Positions 8,860-18,414 of a stretch of DNA of 64,000 nucleotides are shown here, in pieces. A model generated the notes under the pieces. The model had not been told where the DNA came from. It ran no database searches and saw only the letters and a list, made by a program, of their open reading frames with translations. The stretch covers positions 340,573 through 404,572 of the forward strand of contig NZ_LMHY01000026.1 of the NCBI RefSeq assembly GCF_001429045.1, in the 5' to 3' direction. The first letter of the stretch is position 1. Every line of letters begins with the position of its first letter. The stretch comes from Pseudomonas sp. Root71. GTDB taxonomy: Bacteria; Pseudomonadota; Gammaproteobacteria; Pseudomonadales; Pseudomonadaceae. The translations under genes and the position numbers were made by a program.

Positions 8860-9198
8860 GAGCTCGGGTCTCTCTAATTCTTGGGGATAAAGCGCGGTGA
8901 TGCCGCAACCCGGGGTTGCAGACGAATATTCGAAATCAGCACAAAACGAAGCGGGTCAGCCGGAGAGGGCAGGGCGCGGGGGCATGGTGTCGAACCTGTT
9001 GTTATTGGTTTTGTGGTTCGGATGGTGCGTGGAATGTACTGGATGGTTCAATCGTAATAAACGTGTTTTGGGCGATTATCGAACGCAAGATTGATTCGGG
9101 TTTTGTGGTGTGTTGGCCGGCCATAACGGACAACAAAGATTTTCAGACTGCCAACAAAAAGCCCACCAATCGGTGGGCTTCGTGTTTTCACAGCGCTA
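8860..9198. other. Intergenic region upstream of the porin
   Basis: This 339-base gap holds the promoter and leader of the leftward porin gene and, at its right end, the terminator of the leftward efflux operon. The middle (about 9000-9140) is more AT-rich than its surroundings and has short open frames on the + strand with no recognisable product. I see no convincing gene in it. Confidence 0.6.
9156..9181 (-). terminator. Rho-independent terminator of the efflux operon
   Basis: GCCCACC-AATC-GGTGGGC makes a perfect 7-bp stem. Read leftward it is followed by TTTTTG, just after the stop of the outer-membrane factor gene. Confidence 0.9.
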
Positions 9199-10659
9199 TC
9201 AGAAGTACTTCATCTTCGGCGCTTCTTCTTTCAACGGCTCGTTCTTCGCCGTCTGTTCGTTCCAGCCACCACCCAGGGCCTTGTACAGGTTGACCTGGCT
9301 GACCAACTGCGCCAGACGGTCGGTGATCAACACCTGTTGCGCACTGAACAGCTGACGCTGGGCATCGAGGAAGGTCAGGTTGCTGTCGACACCGATGCGG
9401 TAGCGACGCTCGGCCAGGCGGTAGTAGTCCTGGTTGGCATTGACGAAATCTTTCTGCGCCTGCAACTGCTGGACGTAGGTCTGGCGGGCGGCCAGGCCGT
9501 CGGCGACTTCCTGGAAGGCCGTTTGAATGGACTTCTCGTAGTTCGCCACGCCAATGTCTTTCTGGATCTTCGAGTAATCCAGGCTGGCGCTCAGGGCGCC
9601 GGCGTTGAAGATCGGCAGGTTGATTTGCGGCTGGAACAACCAGGTGCCCGAGCCACCCTTGAACAGACCGGACAGGTCCGGGCTCAGGCTGCCCGCATTG
9701 GCTGTGAGGCTGATGCTCGGGAAGAACGCAGCCCGCGCCGCGCCGATGTTGGCATTGGCGGCCTTGAGGTTGTACTCGGCCTGAAGGATGTCCGGACGAC
9801 GATGCAGCAGGTCCGACGGCAGGCCGGGCGGAACGTCGCTCAGCAGGTCGTCGTCAAGCGGTTTGGCTGCTTGCAGGTTGGCCGGGACGCCGGTACCGAG
9901 CAGCAGCACCAGGCTGTTTTCGTCCTGGGCGACCTGACGGGTGTACTTGGCCAGTTGCGCACGGGCGTTTTCCACCGAGGTACGCGACTGCGCCAGGTCC
10001 AGGGCCGAGGCGACGCCGACTTCGTTGCTGCGGGCGGTGAGCTTGTAGCTCTCCTCGAAGGCAGCCAGGGTGTCCTGGGTCAGCTTGTACAGTTCCTTGT
10101 CGGCCTGCCAGGTCAGGTAGGCATTGGCCACGCTGGCCACCAGGCTGATCTGCGTGCTGCGGCGGCCTTCTTCCGTGGCGAAGTACTTCTGCAGCGCTTC
10201 TTCGTTCAGGCTGCGCACCCGACCGAACAGGTCGAGTTCGTAGGCGCTGACGCCAACAGTTGCCGAGTAGGAACTGGTGATGCCTGCTTCGCCGGTCTGC
10301 GAAGCGTCAGCCGGAAGCCGCTGACGGCTGCCGGTGCCGTTGGCCGAGACGGCCGGGAACAGATCGGCACGGGAGATGCGGTATTGAGCCGCAAACGCGT
10401 CGATGTTCAGGGCCGCGACACGCAGGTCACGGTTGTTTTCCAGGGCCACCTGGATCAGCTGTTGCAGCGCCGGGTCATGGAAAAACTGCTTCCAGCCCTG
10501 CTCGGCAGCCGCTTGCGCCGGTGCCTGGGCCGGCGAGTATGCCAGGCCCTGCGGGTACTGGCCCGCCACCGGCGCTTCGGGCTGCTGATAATCAGGTATC
10601 AGCGAGCAGCCACCGAGCACGAAGGCGGCGACTGCCAGGGAGAGTAGCGACTTGCTCAT
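9199..10659 (-). CDS. ttgC: RND efflux outer-membrane factor, OprM/TtgC/EmhC type
   Basis: This 486-residue lipoprotein starts with a signal peptide and lipobox (VLGGC, Cys18). It contains the two repeated outer-membrane efflux protein halves, with conserved YELDLFGRVRS, LLLGTGVPANL, RRPDILQAEY and GVDSNLTFLDAQRQLF. It forms the trimeric exit duct for the pump. It overlaps the RND gene by four bases (ATGA), so it is translated with it. The best match from memory is TtgC of P. putida or EmhC of P. fluorescens; the two names describe the same system type. Confidence 0.93.
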   Translation of the reverse strand: MSKSLLSLAVAAFVLGGCSLIPDYQQPEAPVAGQYPQGLAYSPAQAPAQAAAEQGWKQFFHDPALQQLIQVALENNRDLRVAALNIDAFAAQYRISRADLFPAVSANGTGSRQRLPADASQTGEAGITSSYSATVGVSAYELDLFGRVRSLNEEALQKYFATEEGRRSTQISLVASVANAYLTWQADKELYKLTQDTLAAFEESYKLTARSNEVGVASALDLAQSRTSVENARAQLAKYTRQVAQDENSLVLLLGTGVPANLQAAKPLDDDLLSDVPPGLPSDLLHRRPDILQAEYNLKAANANIGAARAAFFPSISLTANAGSLSPDLSGLFKGGSGTWLFQPQINLPIFNAGALSASLDYSKIQKDIGVANYEKSIQTAFQEVADGLAARQTYVQQLQAQKDFVNANQDYYRLAERRYRIGVDSNLTFLDAQRQLFSAQQVLITDRLAQLVSQVNLYKALGGGWNEQTAKNEPLKEEAPKMKYF

Positions 10660-13600
10660 TGGCCAGCCTCTTTAGGAGTTTCAGTAGCATCATCCTGGTC
10701 GGCGATTTTGCGCTGGCCTATGGACGACACGGTGACGAAGAACAGCGGGACCCAGAAGATCGCCAGCACAGTCGCCGTGATCATACCGCCGATCACGCCG
10801 GTACCGATTGCATGCTGGCTACCGGAACCTGCGCCCGTGGATATCGCCAGTGGTACCACACCGAGGACGAAGGCGAGCGAGGTCATGATGATCGGTCGCA
10901 GACGCATGCGGCAGGCCTCGATCGCTGCATCGCGCAGGCTACGCCCTTGTTCGTGCAGTTCCTTGGCAAATTCGACAATCAGAATGGCGTTTTTCGCCGC
11001 CAGACCGATAGTCGTCAACAAACCTACCTGGAAGTACACGTCGTTGGACAAACCGCGCAGGCTAGTGGCCATCAGTGCACCGATGATCCCCAGCGGCACC
11101 ACCAACATCACCGCGATCGGAATCGACCAGCTTTCATACAACGCCGCCAGACACAGGAACACCATCAGCAGCGACAGGGCGTACAGCGCCGGTGCTTGCG
11201 AACCGGACAGACGCTCTTCATACGACAGGCCGGTCCATGAAATACCGACACCCGCCGGCAGTTTCCTGGCGATGGCTTCGACTTCGAGCATGGCTTCACC
11301 GGTGGAGTATCCCGGAGCCGGGGCGCCGAGGATTTCCATCGCTTCCACGCCGTTGTAACGGGCCAGTTTCGGCGAACCGTAGATCCACTCGCCCTTGGCG
11401 AACGCCGAGAACGGAACCATGGTGCCGGTGGCGTTACGCACGTACCACTTCTGCAGGTCTTCAGGGCTCATGCGAGCACCGGGCTGGCCTTGCACGTAAA
11501 CCTTCTTCACACGACCGCGGTCGATGAAGTCGTTGACGTAGCTACTGCCCAAGGCAATCGACAACGTGTTGTTGATGTCAGCGATGGTCACGCCCAGGGC
11601 GCTGGCCTTCTCGTCATCGATCTCCAACTGGTATTGCGGTTCGTCGTTCAGGCCGTTCGGACGGACCTGGGACAGGATCTTGCTTTGCGCCGCCATGCCG
11701 AGGAACTGGTTGCGCGCCTGCATCAGTTTTTCGTGGCCGATACCGGCACGGTCCTGCAGGAACACGTCGAAACCGGTGGCGTTACCCAGTTCCAGTACCG
11801 CTGGTGGCGCGAAGGCGAACACCATGGCATCGCGGAAGGTGAAGAAGTGCTGCTGGGCACGGGCCGCCACCTTGAACACGTTGTTGTCGGCGTTACGTTC
11901 GTCCCACGGACGCAGCATGATGAACGCCATGCCCGAACTCTGGCCACGGCCGGCGAAGTTGAAGCCGGTCACGGTAAACACAGAGTTCACCGCATCGCCT
12001 TCGCCGCCATCCTTGCCAGGGCGCAGCAGGAATTCACGCATTTCATCCACCACCACCTGGGTGCGCTGGGCCGTGGAGCCGGCCGGGGTCTGCACCTGGG
12101 CGAACAGTACACCCTGGTCTTCTTCCGGCAGGAACGCCGTTGGAATGCGGGTGAACAGCCAGATCATGCCCACCACGATCAGCAGGTACGCCAGCAGATA
12201 CGGGATCTTGCGCTGCAGGATATTGCCGACACCGCGTTCGTAGCCGCGAACGCCGCGGTCGAAATTGCGGTTGAACCAGCCAAAGAAACCACGCTTGGGT
12301 ACACCATGCTCGCCTTTCGGGATCGGTTTGAGCATGGTGGCGCAAAGCGCCGGGGTGAAGATCAGCGCGACCAGTACCGACAGGGCCATGGCCGAGACGA
12401 TGGTGATCGAGAACTGCTTGTAGATCACACCGGTGGAGCCGCTGAAGAACGCCATCGGCAACAGAACCGCCGACAGCACCAGGGCGATACCGACCAGTGC
12501 GCCCTGGATCTGGCCCATGGATTTCTTGGTGGCTTCCTTGGGCGACAGGCCTTCTTCGCTCATTACCCGTTCGACGTTTTCCACCACGACGATGGCGTCG
12601 TCCACCAGCAAGCCGATGGCCAGCACCATGCCGAACATGGTCAGGGTGTTGATGCTGAAGCCGGCGGCCGCGAGGATCCCGAACGTACCGAGCAATACCA
12701 CCGGCACAGTCATCGTGGTGATGATGGTGGCGCGGAAGTTTTGCAGGAACAGGAACATCACCAGGAACACCAGCGCGACCGCTTCGACCAGGGTGTGAAC
12801 CACGCCTTTGATCGATTCGGTCACCACCGGGGTGGTGTCGTACGGGAACACCACTTCCATCCCTTCAGGGAAGAACGGCTTGAGGCTGTCGATGGTCGTG
12901 CGCAGGGCTTTTGCGGTGTCGAGAGCGTTGGCACCGGTGGCCAGTTTCACCGCCAGGCCGGAAGCCGGGGCGCCGTTGAACTGGGCGTTGATGCTGTAGT
13001 TCTCGCCACCCAGACCGACTTCGGCGACATCCTTGAGGCGAACCTGGGAGCCGTCCTTGTTGACCTTGAGCAGGATCTTGTCGAATTGCTCTGCGGTCTG
13101 CAGGCGGGTCTTGCCGATGATGGTTGCGTTCAGCTGGGTGCCGGGCAGGGCAGGCAGGCCGCCGAGCTGGCCGGACGACACCTGGACGTTTTGCGCGGCG
13201 ATAGCGGTCTTGACGTCGATCGGGGTCAGGTTGAAGTTGTTCAACTTGGCCGGGTCGAGCCAGATACGCATGGCGTACTGCGAACCGAACACCTGGAAGT
13301 CACCGACACCGGCGGTCCGCGAGATCGGGTCCTGCATGTTCGACACGATGTAGTTGGACAGGTCGTCCTTGGTCATGCTGCCGTCACGCGACACCACGCC
13401 GATCACCAACAGGAAGTTCTTCACCGCCTTGGTGACGCGGATACCCTGTTGCTGCACTTCTTGCGGCAGCAGCGGGGTGGCCAGGTTCAGCTTGTTCTGG
13501 ACCTGAACCTGCGCGGTATCGGAGTTGGTGCCTTGCTCGAAGGTCGCGGTAATGGTCATGGTGCCGTCGGAGTTACTTTCCGACGAGACATAACGCAGGT

Positions 13601-13820
13601 GGTCGATACCGTTGAGCTGTTGCTCGATCACCTGAACCACGGTGTCCTGAACCGTTTGTGCCGAAGCACCCGGGTAGGTCACGGAGATCGCAATCGCCGG
13701 AGGCGCAATGCTCGGGTACTGGTTGATCGGCAACCGGAGGATCGATAGTGCCCCGACCAACATGATCACCAGGGCAATTACCCAGGCGAAAATCGGACGG
13801 TCGATAAAAAATTTCGACAT
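10656..13820 (-). CDS. ttgB: RND multidrug/solvent efflux pump, TtgB/EmhB type
   Basis: A full-length HAE1-family inner-membrane proton/drug antiporter of 1054 aa. It opens MSKFFIDRPIFAWVIALVIML, the N terminus shared by MexB, AcrB and TtgB. Helix 4 carries the paired proton-relay aspartates in GLLVDDAIVVVENVER. Two large periplasmic loops follow helices 1 and 7. It exports antibiotics, aromatic solvents and plant phenolics together with TtgA and TtgC. It starts three bases after the stop of the adaptor gene, so the operon order is A-B-C. Confidence 0.95.
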   Translation of the reverse strand: MSKFFIDRPIFAWVIALVIMLVGALSILRLPINQYPSIAPPAIAISVTYPGASAQTVQDTVVQVIEQQLNGIDHLRYVSSESNSDGTMTITATFEQGTNSDTAQVQVQNKLNLATPLLPQEVQQQGIRVTKAVKNFLLVIGVVSRDGSMTKDDLSNYIVSNMQDPISRTAGVGDFQVFGSQYAMRIWLDPAKLNNFNLTPIDVKTAIAAQNVQVSSGQLGGLPALPGTQLNATIIGKTRLQTAEQFDKILLKVNKDGSQVRLKDVAEVGLGGENYSINAQFNGAPASGLAVKLATGANALDTAKALRTTIDSLKPFFPEGMEVVFPYDTTPVVTESIKGVVHTLVEAVALVFLVMFLFLQNFRATIITTMTVPVVLLGTFGILAAAGFSINTLTMFGMVLAIGLLVDDAIVVVENVERVMSEEGLSPKEATKKSMGQIQGALVGIALVLSAVLLPMAFFSGSTGVIYKQFSITIVSAMALSVLVALIFTPALCATMLKPIPKGEHGVPKRGFFGWFNRNFDRGVRGYERGVGNILQRKIPYLLAYLLIVVGMIWLFTRIPTAFLPEEDQGVLFAQVQTPAGSTAQRTQVVVDEMREFLLRPGKDGGEGDAVNSVFTVTGFNFAGRGQSSGMAFIMLRPWDERNADNNVFKVAARAQQHFFTFRDAMVFAFAPPAVLELGNATGFDVFLQDRAGIGHEKLMQARNQFLGMAAQSKILSQVRPNGLNDEPQYQLEIDDEKASALGVTIADINNTLSIALGSSYVNDFIDRGRVKKVYVQGQPGARMSPEDLQKWYVRNATGTMVPFSAFAKGEWIYGSPKLARYNGVEAMEILGAPAPGYSTGEAMLEVEAIARKLPAGVGISWTGLSYEERLSGSQAPALYALSLLMVFLCLAALYESWSIPIAVMLVVPLGIIGALMATSLRGLSNDVYFQVGLLTTIGLAAKNAILIVEFAKELHEQGRSLRDAAIEACRMRLRPIIMTSLAFVLGVVPLAISTGAGSGSQHAIGTGVIGGMITATVLAIFWVPLFFVTVSSIGQRKIADQDDATETPKEAGQ

Positions 13821-13823
13821 GGT

Positions 13824-14981
13824 TTACTCCCCTTTGCCGCCAGACGCTTTATCAGCTGCCTGGGCGGGGGCCGGGTTCTTTGCGGCTACGTTGGTCGCTT
13901 CACTGGCCTTGACTTCGATGCCGGGTTTGACGAATTGCAGACCTTCGGTGATCAGGCGATCGCCGGCCTTCAGGCCGTCTTCGATCAGCCATTGATTGCC
14001 GACGGTGCGGTTGGCCTTGAGTTGACGCAGTTCGACCTTGTTGTCCGGGCCGACAACCAGTGCGGTTGGCGTCCCCTTGAGATCGCGGGTCACGCCTTGT
14101 TGCGGGGCCAGGATCGCCGCGCTGTTCACACCGGCCAGCAACTTGGCGTGCACGAACATGCCAGGCAGAAGGGTGTGCTCAGGGTTCGGGAAGATGGCGC
14201 GCAGGGTGACAGAACCGGTGGTCTGGTCAACCGAGATTTCGGAGAACTCCAGCTTGCCGTCCAGCTTGTACTCGCTGCCGTCTTCGAGGGTCAGCTTGAC
14301 CGAGGCTGCGTTATCGCCGGCCTTTTGCAGGCGACCGCTTTCCAGCTCACGGCGCAGTTGCAGCAACTCGACCGAGGACTGCGTCACGTCGACGTAGATC
14401 GGGTCGATTTGCTGGATCACCGCCATCGCGTCGACCTGGGCATTGCTGACCAGCGCGCCTTCGGTCACCGAGGAGCGGCCGATGCGGCCGGTCAGCGGGG
14501 CATAGACCTTGGTGTAGCGCACGTTGATCTGTGCGGTCTGCAGCGCGGCTTCCGATTGCAGGCGATTGGCCACGGCAGTGTCGTATTCCTGACGGCTTAC
14601 GGCTTGTTCGTCGACCAGTTGCTTGTAGCGGTCGGAAATCGACTTGGTCGAACGCAGGTTGGCTTCGGCGCTGGCGAGCGTTGCTTCATAAATCGACGGG
14701 TCGATCTGATAGAGCTGCTGTCCGGCCTTGACGTCACTGCCTTCCTTGAACAGGCGCTTGAGAATGATGCCATTGACCTGCGGGCGGACTTCGGCAATGC
14801 GGAACGCACTGGTACGGCCTGGCAGATCGGATGTCAGGGTGAAAGCTTGCGGTTGCAGAGTCACGACGCCGACCTGAGGCGGTGGGGCGGCCGGTGCTGC
14901 CTCTTCCTTTTTGCATCCGCTGAGCAGCGATGCCAGGGCGACGGCGGCGACCAGAGCGGTAACAGCTGGCTTGAATTGCAT
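13824..14981 (-). CDS. ttgA: RND efflux periplasmic adaptor, TtgA/EmhA type
   Basis: This membrane-fusion lipoprotein (385 aa) has a lipobox (LLSGC, Cys23) and the lipoyl/hairpin core of MexA/TtgA proteins (PGRTSAFRIAEVRPQVNG, LYQIDPSIYEA, RYTKVYAPLTGRIG). It bridges the inner-membrane pump to the outer-membrane duct. It is the first gene of the operon. Its start lies about 90 bases from the predicted TetR operator in the gap shared with the repressor gene. Confidence 0.95.
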   Translation of the reverse strand: MQFKPAVTALVAAVALASLLSGCKKEEAAPAAPPPQVGVVTLQPQAFTLTSDLPGRTSAFRIAEVRPQVNGIILKRLFKEGSDVKAGQQLYQIDPSIYEATLASAEANLRSTKSISDRYKQLVDEQAVSRQEYDTAVANRLQSEAALQTAQINVRYTKVYAPLTGRIGRSSVTEGALVSNAQVDAMAVIQQIDPIYVDVTQSSVELLQLRRELESGRLQKAGDNAASVKLTLEDGSEYKLDGKLEFSEISVDQTTGSVTLRAIFPNPEHTLLPGMFVHAKLLAGVNSAAILAPQQGVTRDLKGTPTALVVGPDNKVELRQLKANRTVGNQWLIEDGLKAGDRLITEGLQFVKPGIEVKASEATNVAAKNPAPAQAADKASGGKGE

Positions 14982-15067
14982 GAAAATCCTCGGGTCAGGC
15001 GCGCAAGGTGCGCACTAGAAAGGTGGAAGGTTGAAAAATGTTTGCCGAGTGGATAAGTAGCTTGCTA

Positions 15068-15105
15068 AGGAATATACTTACGTACATGGCTGTTTGTAAA
15101 TACCC
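15068..15105. promoter_or_regulatory. TtgR/EmhR-type operator in the divergent promoter
   Basis: The segment contains GGAATATACTTAC, then CATGGCTGTTTGTAAATA. Read on the other strand it almost equals the ttgR-ttgABC operator of P. putida as I recall it (TATTTACAAACA, CCATG, GTAAGTATATTCC). It lies between the divergent adaptor and repressor genes, so one dimer pair could block both promoters. Confidence 0.8.
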
Positions 15106-15245
15106 AGGCTATGTACCCGCGCCGTTACACAAGCCGTTGAAAGGTTGAAATTGTAGGCCGGGGACGCCCCCCAGAACGTTCGCCCCACTTTTATTCAGCC
15201 GATGTTCAGGCATCGCTGAAGCACCCTGATTGAGGTTGTACTGCC

Positions 15246-15878
15246 ATGGTCCGTCGTACCAAAGAGGAAGCTCAGGAAACCCGCGCGCAAATTCTCGTGG
15301 CGGCCGAAAAGGCCTTTTACGAGCGAGGCGTGGCGCGCACCACCCTGGCGGACATCGCGACCCTGGCCGGCGTCACTCGAGGGGCCATCTACTGGCATTT
15401 CAGCAACAAGGCGGATCTGGTGCAGGCCATGCTCGACACCCTGCATGAGCCGCTGGAAGAAATGGCCAAGGCCAGCGAGAGCGAAGACGAACTCGATCCC
15501 CTGGGCTGCATGCGCAAGCTGTTGATTCATTTGTTTCATCAAATTGCGCTGGACCCGAAAACCCGACGCATTAACGAGATTCTTTTTCATAAGTGCGAAT
15601 TCACCAATGAAATGTGCGATCTGCGCCAACAACGGGTGTCAGCCAGCCTCGAATGTAATGAGCGGATCGGCCTGGCCCTGAGCAATGCCGTGAACCGTGG
15701 CCAGTTGCCGGAAAACCTCGACACTGCCCGCGCCGCGATCAGCTTGCATGCTTATATTGATGGCATCCTGTACCAGTGGCTGCTGGCCCCCGACAGTTTT
15801 GAATTGCACGCCGAAGCCGAGCGTTGGGTCGATACCGGTCTGGATCTGTTGCGCTTTAGCCCCAGCCTGCGCAAATAA
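15246..15878 (+). CDS. ttgR: TetR-family repressor of the efflux operon, TtgR/EmhR type
   Basis: This protein of 210 aa opens MVRRTKEEAQETRAQIL. Its helix-turn-helix spans roughly residues 33-60 (TTLADIATLAGVTRGAIYWHF). The C-terminal half is the ligand pocket of the TtgR/AcrR group (GCMRKLLIHLFHQIALDPKTRRINEILFHKCEF). It should repress its own gene and the divergent ttgABC operon and release DNA when it binds antibiotics or flavonoids. The divergent placement and the matching operator support this. Confidence 0.93.
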   Translation: MVRRTKEEAQETRAQILVAAEKAFYERGVARTTLADIATLAGVTRGAIYWHFSNKADLVQAMLDTLHEPLEEMAKASESEDELDPLGCMRKLLIHLFHQIALDPKTRRINEILFHKCEFTNEMCDLRQQRVSASLECNERIGLALSNAVNRGQLPENLDTARAAISLHAYIDGILYQWLLAPDSFELHAEAERWVDTGLDLLRFSPSLRK

Positions 15879-15980
15879 AGCAAAATGCGTAATCGGCGCC
15901 TTGTGTGTCAACCGTTGAAGCCGAAGATGAACAGTTCTTCACGCGCCCTTCCACAATGGGGTGCTTTTATATACTTACAC

Positions 15981-16120
15981 TCGGCAGGTTGACAGGTAGC
16001 AAGCTCAGTAATTTGTAGTGAATTTGTGTCGAGTGCTGTGAGTACCTGCCGATGATCGTGGGGATAGTGTCAAACCGTCACATATTAAAAAGCCCCGGCT
16101 CTTTCGAGTCGGGGCTTTTG
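15981..16120 (+). ncRNA. Candidate small RNA ending in a terminator
   Basis: TCGGCAGGT at 15981-15989 pairs perfectly with ACCTGCCGA at 16044-16052, closing a domain of about 70 bases. About 35 bases later comes a strong Rho-independent terminator. A TATACT box lies at 15970-15975, with a poorly spaced TTCCAC 15 bases before it, so transcription could start at the foot of the long stem. No protein frame fits. The terminator may instead serve only xenB on the other strand, so this remains a candidate. Confidence 0.35.
16087..16120. terminator. Bidirectional terminator after xenB
   Basis: AAAAGCCCCG and CGGGGCTTTT form a long stem with A and T tails on both sides. It ends the leftward arsR-MFS-xenB operon and any rightward transcript from the efflux repressor region. 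Confidence 0.9.
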
Positions 16121-16138
16121 GTTTTCAACAGTTGTCGA

Positions 16139-17188
16139 TTACAGCGTCGGGTAGTCGATGTAACCAACCGGACCCGGGGCGTAGAACAGTTCCGGGCGCG
16201 CTTCGTTCAGCGGTGCATCAGCCTTCAAACGTGCCGGCAGGTCAGGGTTGGCAATGAAAGGTACGCCGAATGCGACTGCATCGGCCTTGCCGCTGGCGAG
16301 CAACGCGTTGGCGCTGTCCTTGGTGAAACGCTCGTTGGCAATGTAAGGGCCGCCGAAGGCTTCCTTGAGTTGTGGACCGAGGCTGTCGGCACCTTCTTTC
16401 TCCCGCGAGCAGATGAAGGCAATGCCACGCTTGCCCAGTTCGCGAGCGACGTAGGTGAAGGTTTCGGCCAGGTTGTCGTCACCCATGTCATGCAGGTCGG
16501 CGCGTGGCGACAGATGCACGCCCACACGGCCGGCCCCCCAGGTTTCGATCGCCGCGTCAGTCACTTCCAGCAGCAGGCGGGCACGGTTTTCCAGGGAGCC
16601 GCCGTAGTTGTCGGTGCGTTGGTTGGTGCTGCTTTGCAGGAACTGGTCGAGCAGGTAACCGTTGGCGGCATGGATTTCCACACCGTCGAAGCCGGCGGCC
16701 TTGGCGTTCTCGGCACCGACGCGGTAAGCGTCGACGATGTCGGCGATTTCAGCGGTTTCCAGGGCGCGCGGCACCGGGAAGTCGGCCAACGGACGCACCA
16801 GGCTGACGTGGCCCTTGGGCTGGATGGCGCTCGGGGCGACCGGGGCTTCATCGTTCAGGTACAAACCGTGGGAAATGCGACCCACATGCCACAGTTGCAG
16901 GAAGATCTTGCCGCCCGCGCCATGGATCGCCTTGGTCACGTTGGACCAGCCACGCACCTGATCGTTGGACCAGATGCCTGGGGTGTCCGGGTAGCCGACG
17001 CCCATTGGCGTGACCGAAGTGGCTTCGCTGAGGATCAGGCCGGCGGAGGCGCGTTGCACGTAGTACTCGGCCATCAGCGCGTTGGGCACGCGACCTTCGT
17101 CGGCGCGGCAGCGGGTCAGTGGCGCCATGATGATGCGGTTGGCCAACTCGAGGTCGCCCAGTTTGATCGGATCGAAAATAGTCGTCAT
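16139..17188 (-). CDS. xenB: Old Yellow Enzyme-family alkene/xenobiotic reductase XenB
   Basis: This FMN-dependent, NADPH-using reductase (349 aa) is close to XenB of P. fluorescens I-C by eye across its whole length. The substrate-binding pair His173 and Asn176, and the proton donor Tyr178, are in EIHAANGYLL; Gln98 and Trp100 are in LQLWHVGRISH. It reduces electrophilic alkenes, nitro-esters and quinone-like compounds. It is the third gene of an operon behind an ArsR repressor and an MFS exporter, 21 bases after the MFS stop, which suggests joint defence against a reactive electrophile. Confidence 0.93.
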   Translation of the reverse strand: MTTIFDPIKLGDLELANRIIMAPLTRCRADEGRVPNALMAEYYVQRASAGLILSEATSVTPMGVGYPDTPGIWSNDQVRGWSNVTKAIHGAGGKIFLQLWHVGRISHGLYLNDEAPVAPSAIQPKGHVSLVRPLADFPVPRALETAEIADIVDAYRVGAENAKAAGFDGVEIHAANGYLLDQFLQSSTNQRTDNYGGSLENRARLLLEVTDAAIETWGAGRVGVHLSPRADLHDMGDDNLAETFTYVARELGKRGIAFICSREKEGADSLGPQLKEAFGGPYIANERFTKDSANALLASGKADAVAFGVPFIANPDLPARLKADAPLNEARPELFYAPGPVGYIDYPTL

Positions 17189-17209
17189 TTAATGGCTCTC
17201 TTTTGGAGA

Positions 17210-18379
17210 TCAGTTAGAAGTAGCTGGGGCCAGATCGGGATTGCCGCTCTGACGGAAAGTAATCAGGGTCACCAGCAGGGCGAGTACCGCCAGTACGGCT
17301 GCCGCGAGGGGCACGCTGGTCAGGCCGAAGCCGTGGGCGATCACGCTGCCGCCGACCCAGGCACCCACGGCGTTGCCGATGTTGAAAGCGCCAATATTCA
17401 GGGTCGACACCAGGTTCGGTGCGGCCTTGCCGAAGGTCACCACGTTCACTTGCAGCGCCGGTACGGCGGCGAAGCACGCGGTGGCCCAGAGGAACAGGGT
17501 GATTTCGGTCGGGATCAGCGCGACACTGGTCCAGGTCAGCACGGTGGACACCACGGCCATGGTGATGAACACGCCGATCAGCGTCGCGGCCATGCCTTTG
17601 TCGGCCAGCTTGCCGCCGATGATGTTGCCGACCGTCAGGCCCAGACCGATGAGCATCAGGGTCCAGGTCACGCCACGGGGCGAGACGCCGGTCACTTCAC
17701 CCAGCAGCGGGGCGACGTAGGTGAACAGGGTGAACACCGACGCGGCAAACAGCGCGGTCATGCTCAGGGACAACCAGATACCGCCGCCCTTGAGTGCGGC
17801 CAGTTCGGCGCGCATGTCGAGTTTTTCTTCATCACGCTTGGCCGGCAGGAAGCGGATCAAGCCGATCAGTGCGATCACACCGATTACGGTCACGGCCCAG
17901 AAGGTCGAACGCCAGCCGGCTTCCTGACCGAGGGCGGTGCCCAGCGGTACGCCGAGGACGTTGGCCAGGGTCAGGCCGGTGAACATCAGGGCCACGGCCG
18001 AAGCGCGTTTGTTCGCAGGCACCAGTCCGGCGGCTACCACCGAACCGATACCGAAGAAGGCGCCGTGGCACAGGGCGGTGACCACACGGGCGAACATCAG
18101 GACGTTGTAGTCGCCGGCGACTGCGCAAAGCAGGTTGCCGACAATGAAGATGCCCATCAACGCCACCAGGGCTGCCTTGCGCGGCAGTTTGGCGGTGGCC
18201 AGCGCCATGAACGGCGCACCGATGGCCACGCCCAGGGCGTAACCGGTCACCAGCCAGCCGGCACCGGGAATCGACACACCGAGGTCAGCCGCCACGTTGG
18301 GCAGCAGGCCCATGATGACGAACTCGGTGGTGCCGATGGCGAAGGCGCTCAAGGCCAGGATGAGTAGCGAGAGGGGCAT
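17210..18379 (-). CDS. MFS transporter, DHA1 drug-efflux type
   Basis: This 12-helix exporter (389 aa) opens MPLSLLILALSAFAIGTTEFVIMGLLP, the hallmark of the AraJ/YdhP/CmlA-like DHA1 group. It has the motif C-like GWLVTGYALGVAIGAPF in the N-terminal half. The substrate is unknown. It lies between the ArsR gene (35 bases upstream) and xenB, so it probably exports the compound, or a reduced product of it, that induces the operon. Confidence 0.9.
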   Translation of the reverse strand: MPLSLLILALSAFAIGTTEFVIMGLLPNVAADLGVSIPGAGWLVTGYALGVAIGAPFMALATAKLPRKAALVALMGIFIVGNLLCAVAGDYNVLMFARVVTALCHGAFFGIGSVVAAGLVPANKRASAVALMFTGLTLANVLGVPLGTALGQEAGWRSTFWAVTVIGVIALIGLIRFLPAKRDEEKLDMRAELAALKGGGIWLSLSMTALFAASVFTLFTYVAPLLGEVTGVSPRGVTWTLMLIGLGLTVGNIIGGKLADKGMAATLIGVFITMAVVSTVLTWTSVALIPTEITLFLWATACFAAVPALQVNVVTFGKAAPNLVSTLNIGAFNIGNAVGAWVGGSVIAHGFGLTSVPLAAAVLAVLALLVTLITFRQSGNPDLAPATSN

Positions 18380-18414
18380 TGGTTAATTCCTTGTCGGCTG
18401 GCTGACGTTAAGGG

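Noticed and set aside
11490..13748. Antisense open frame of 752 codons opposite the RND pump gene
   Set aside because: Histidine-, glutamine- and arginine-rich shadow sequence with no domain; the opposite strand encodes a clear TtgB.
16052..18367. Antisense open frame of 771 codons opposite xenB and the MFS gene
   Set aside because: It runs across two real genes and their gap, with no recognisable domain.
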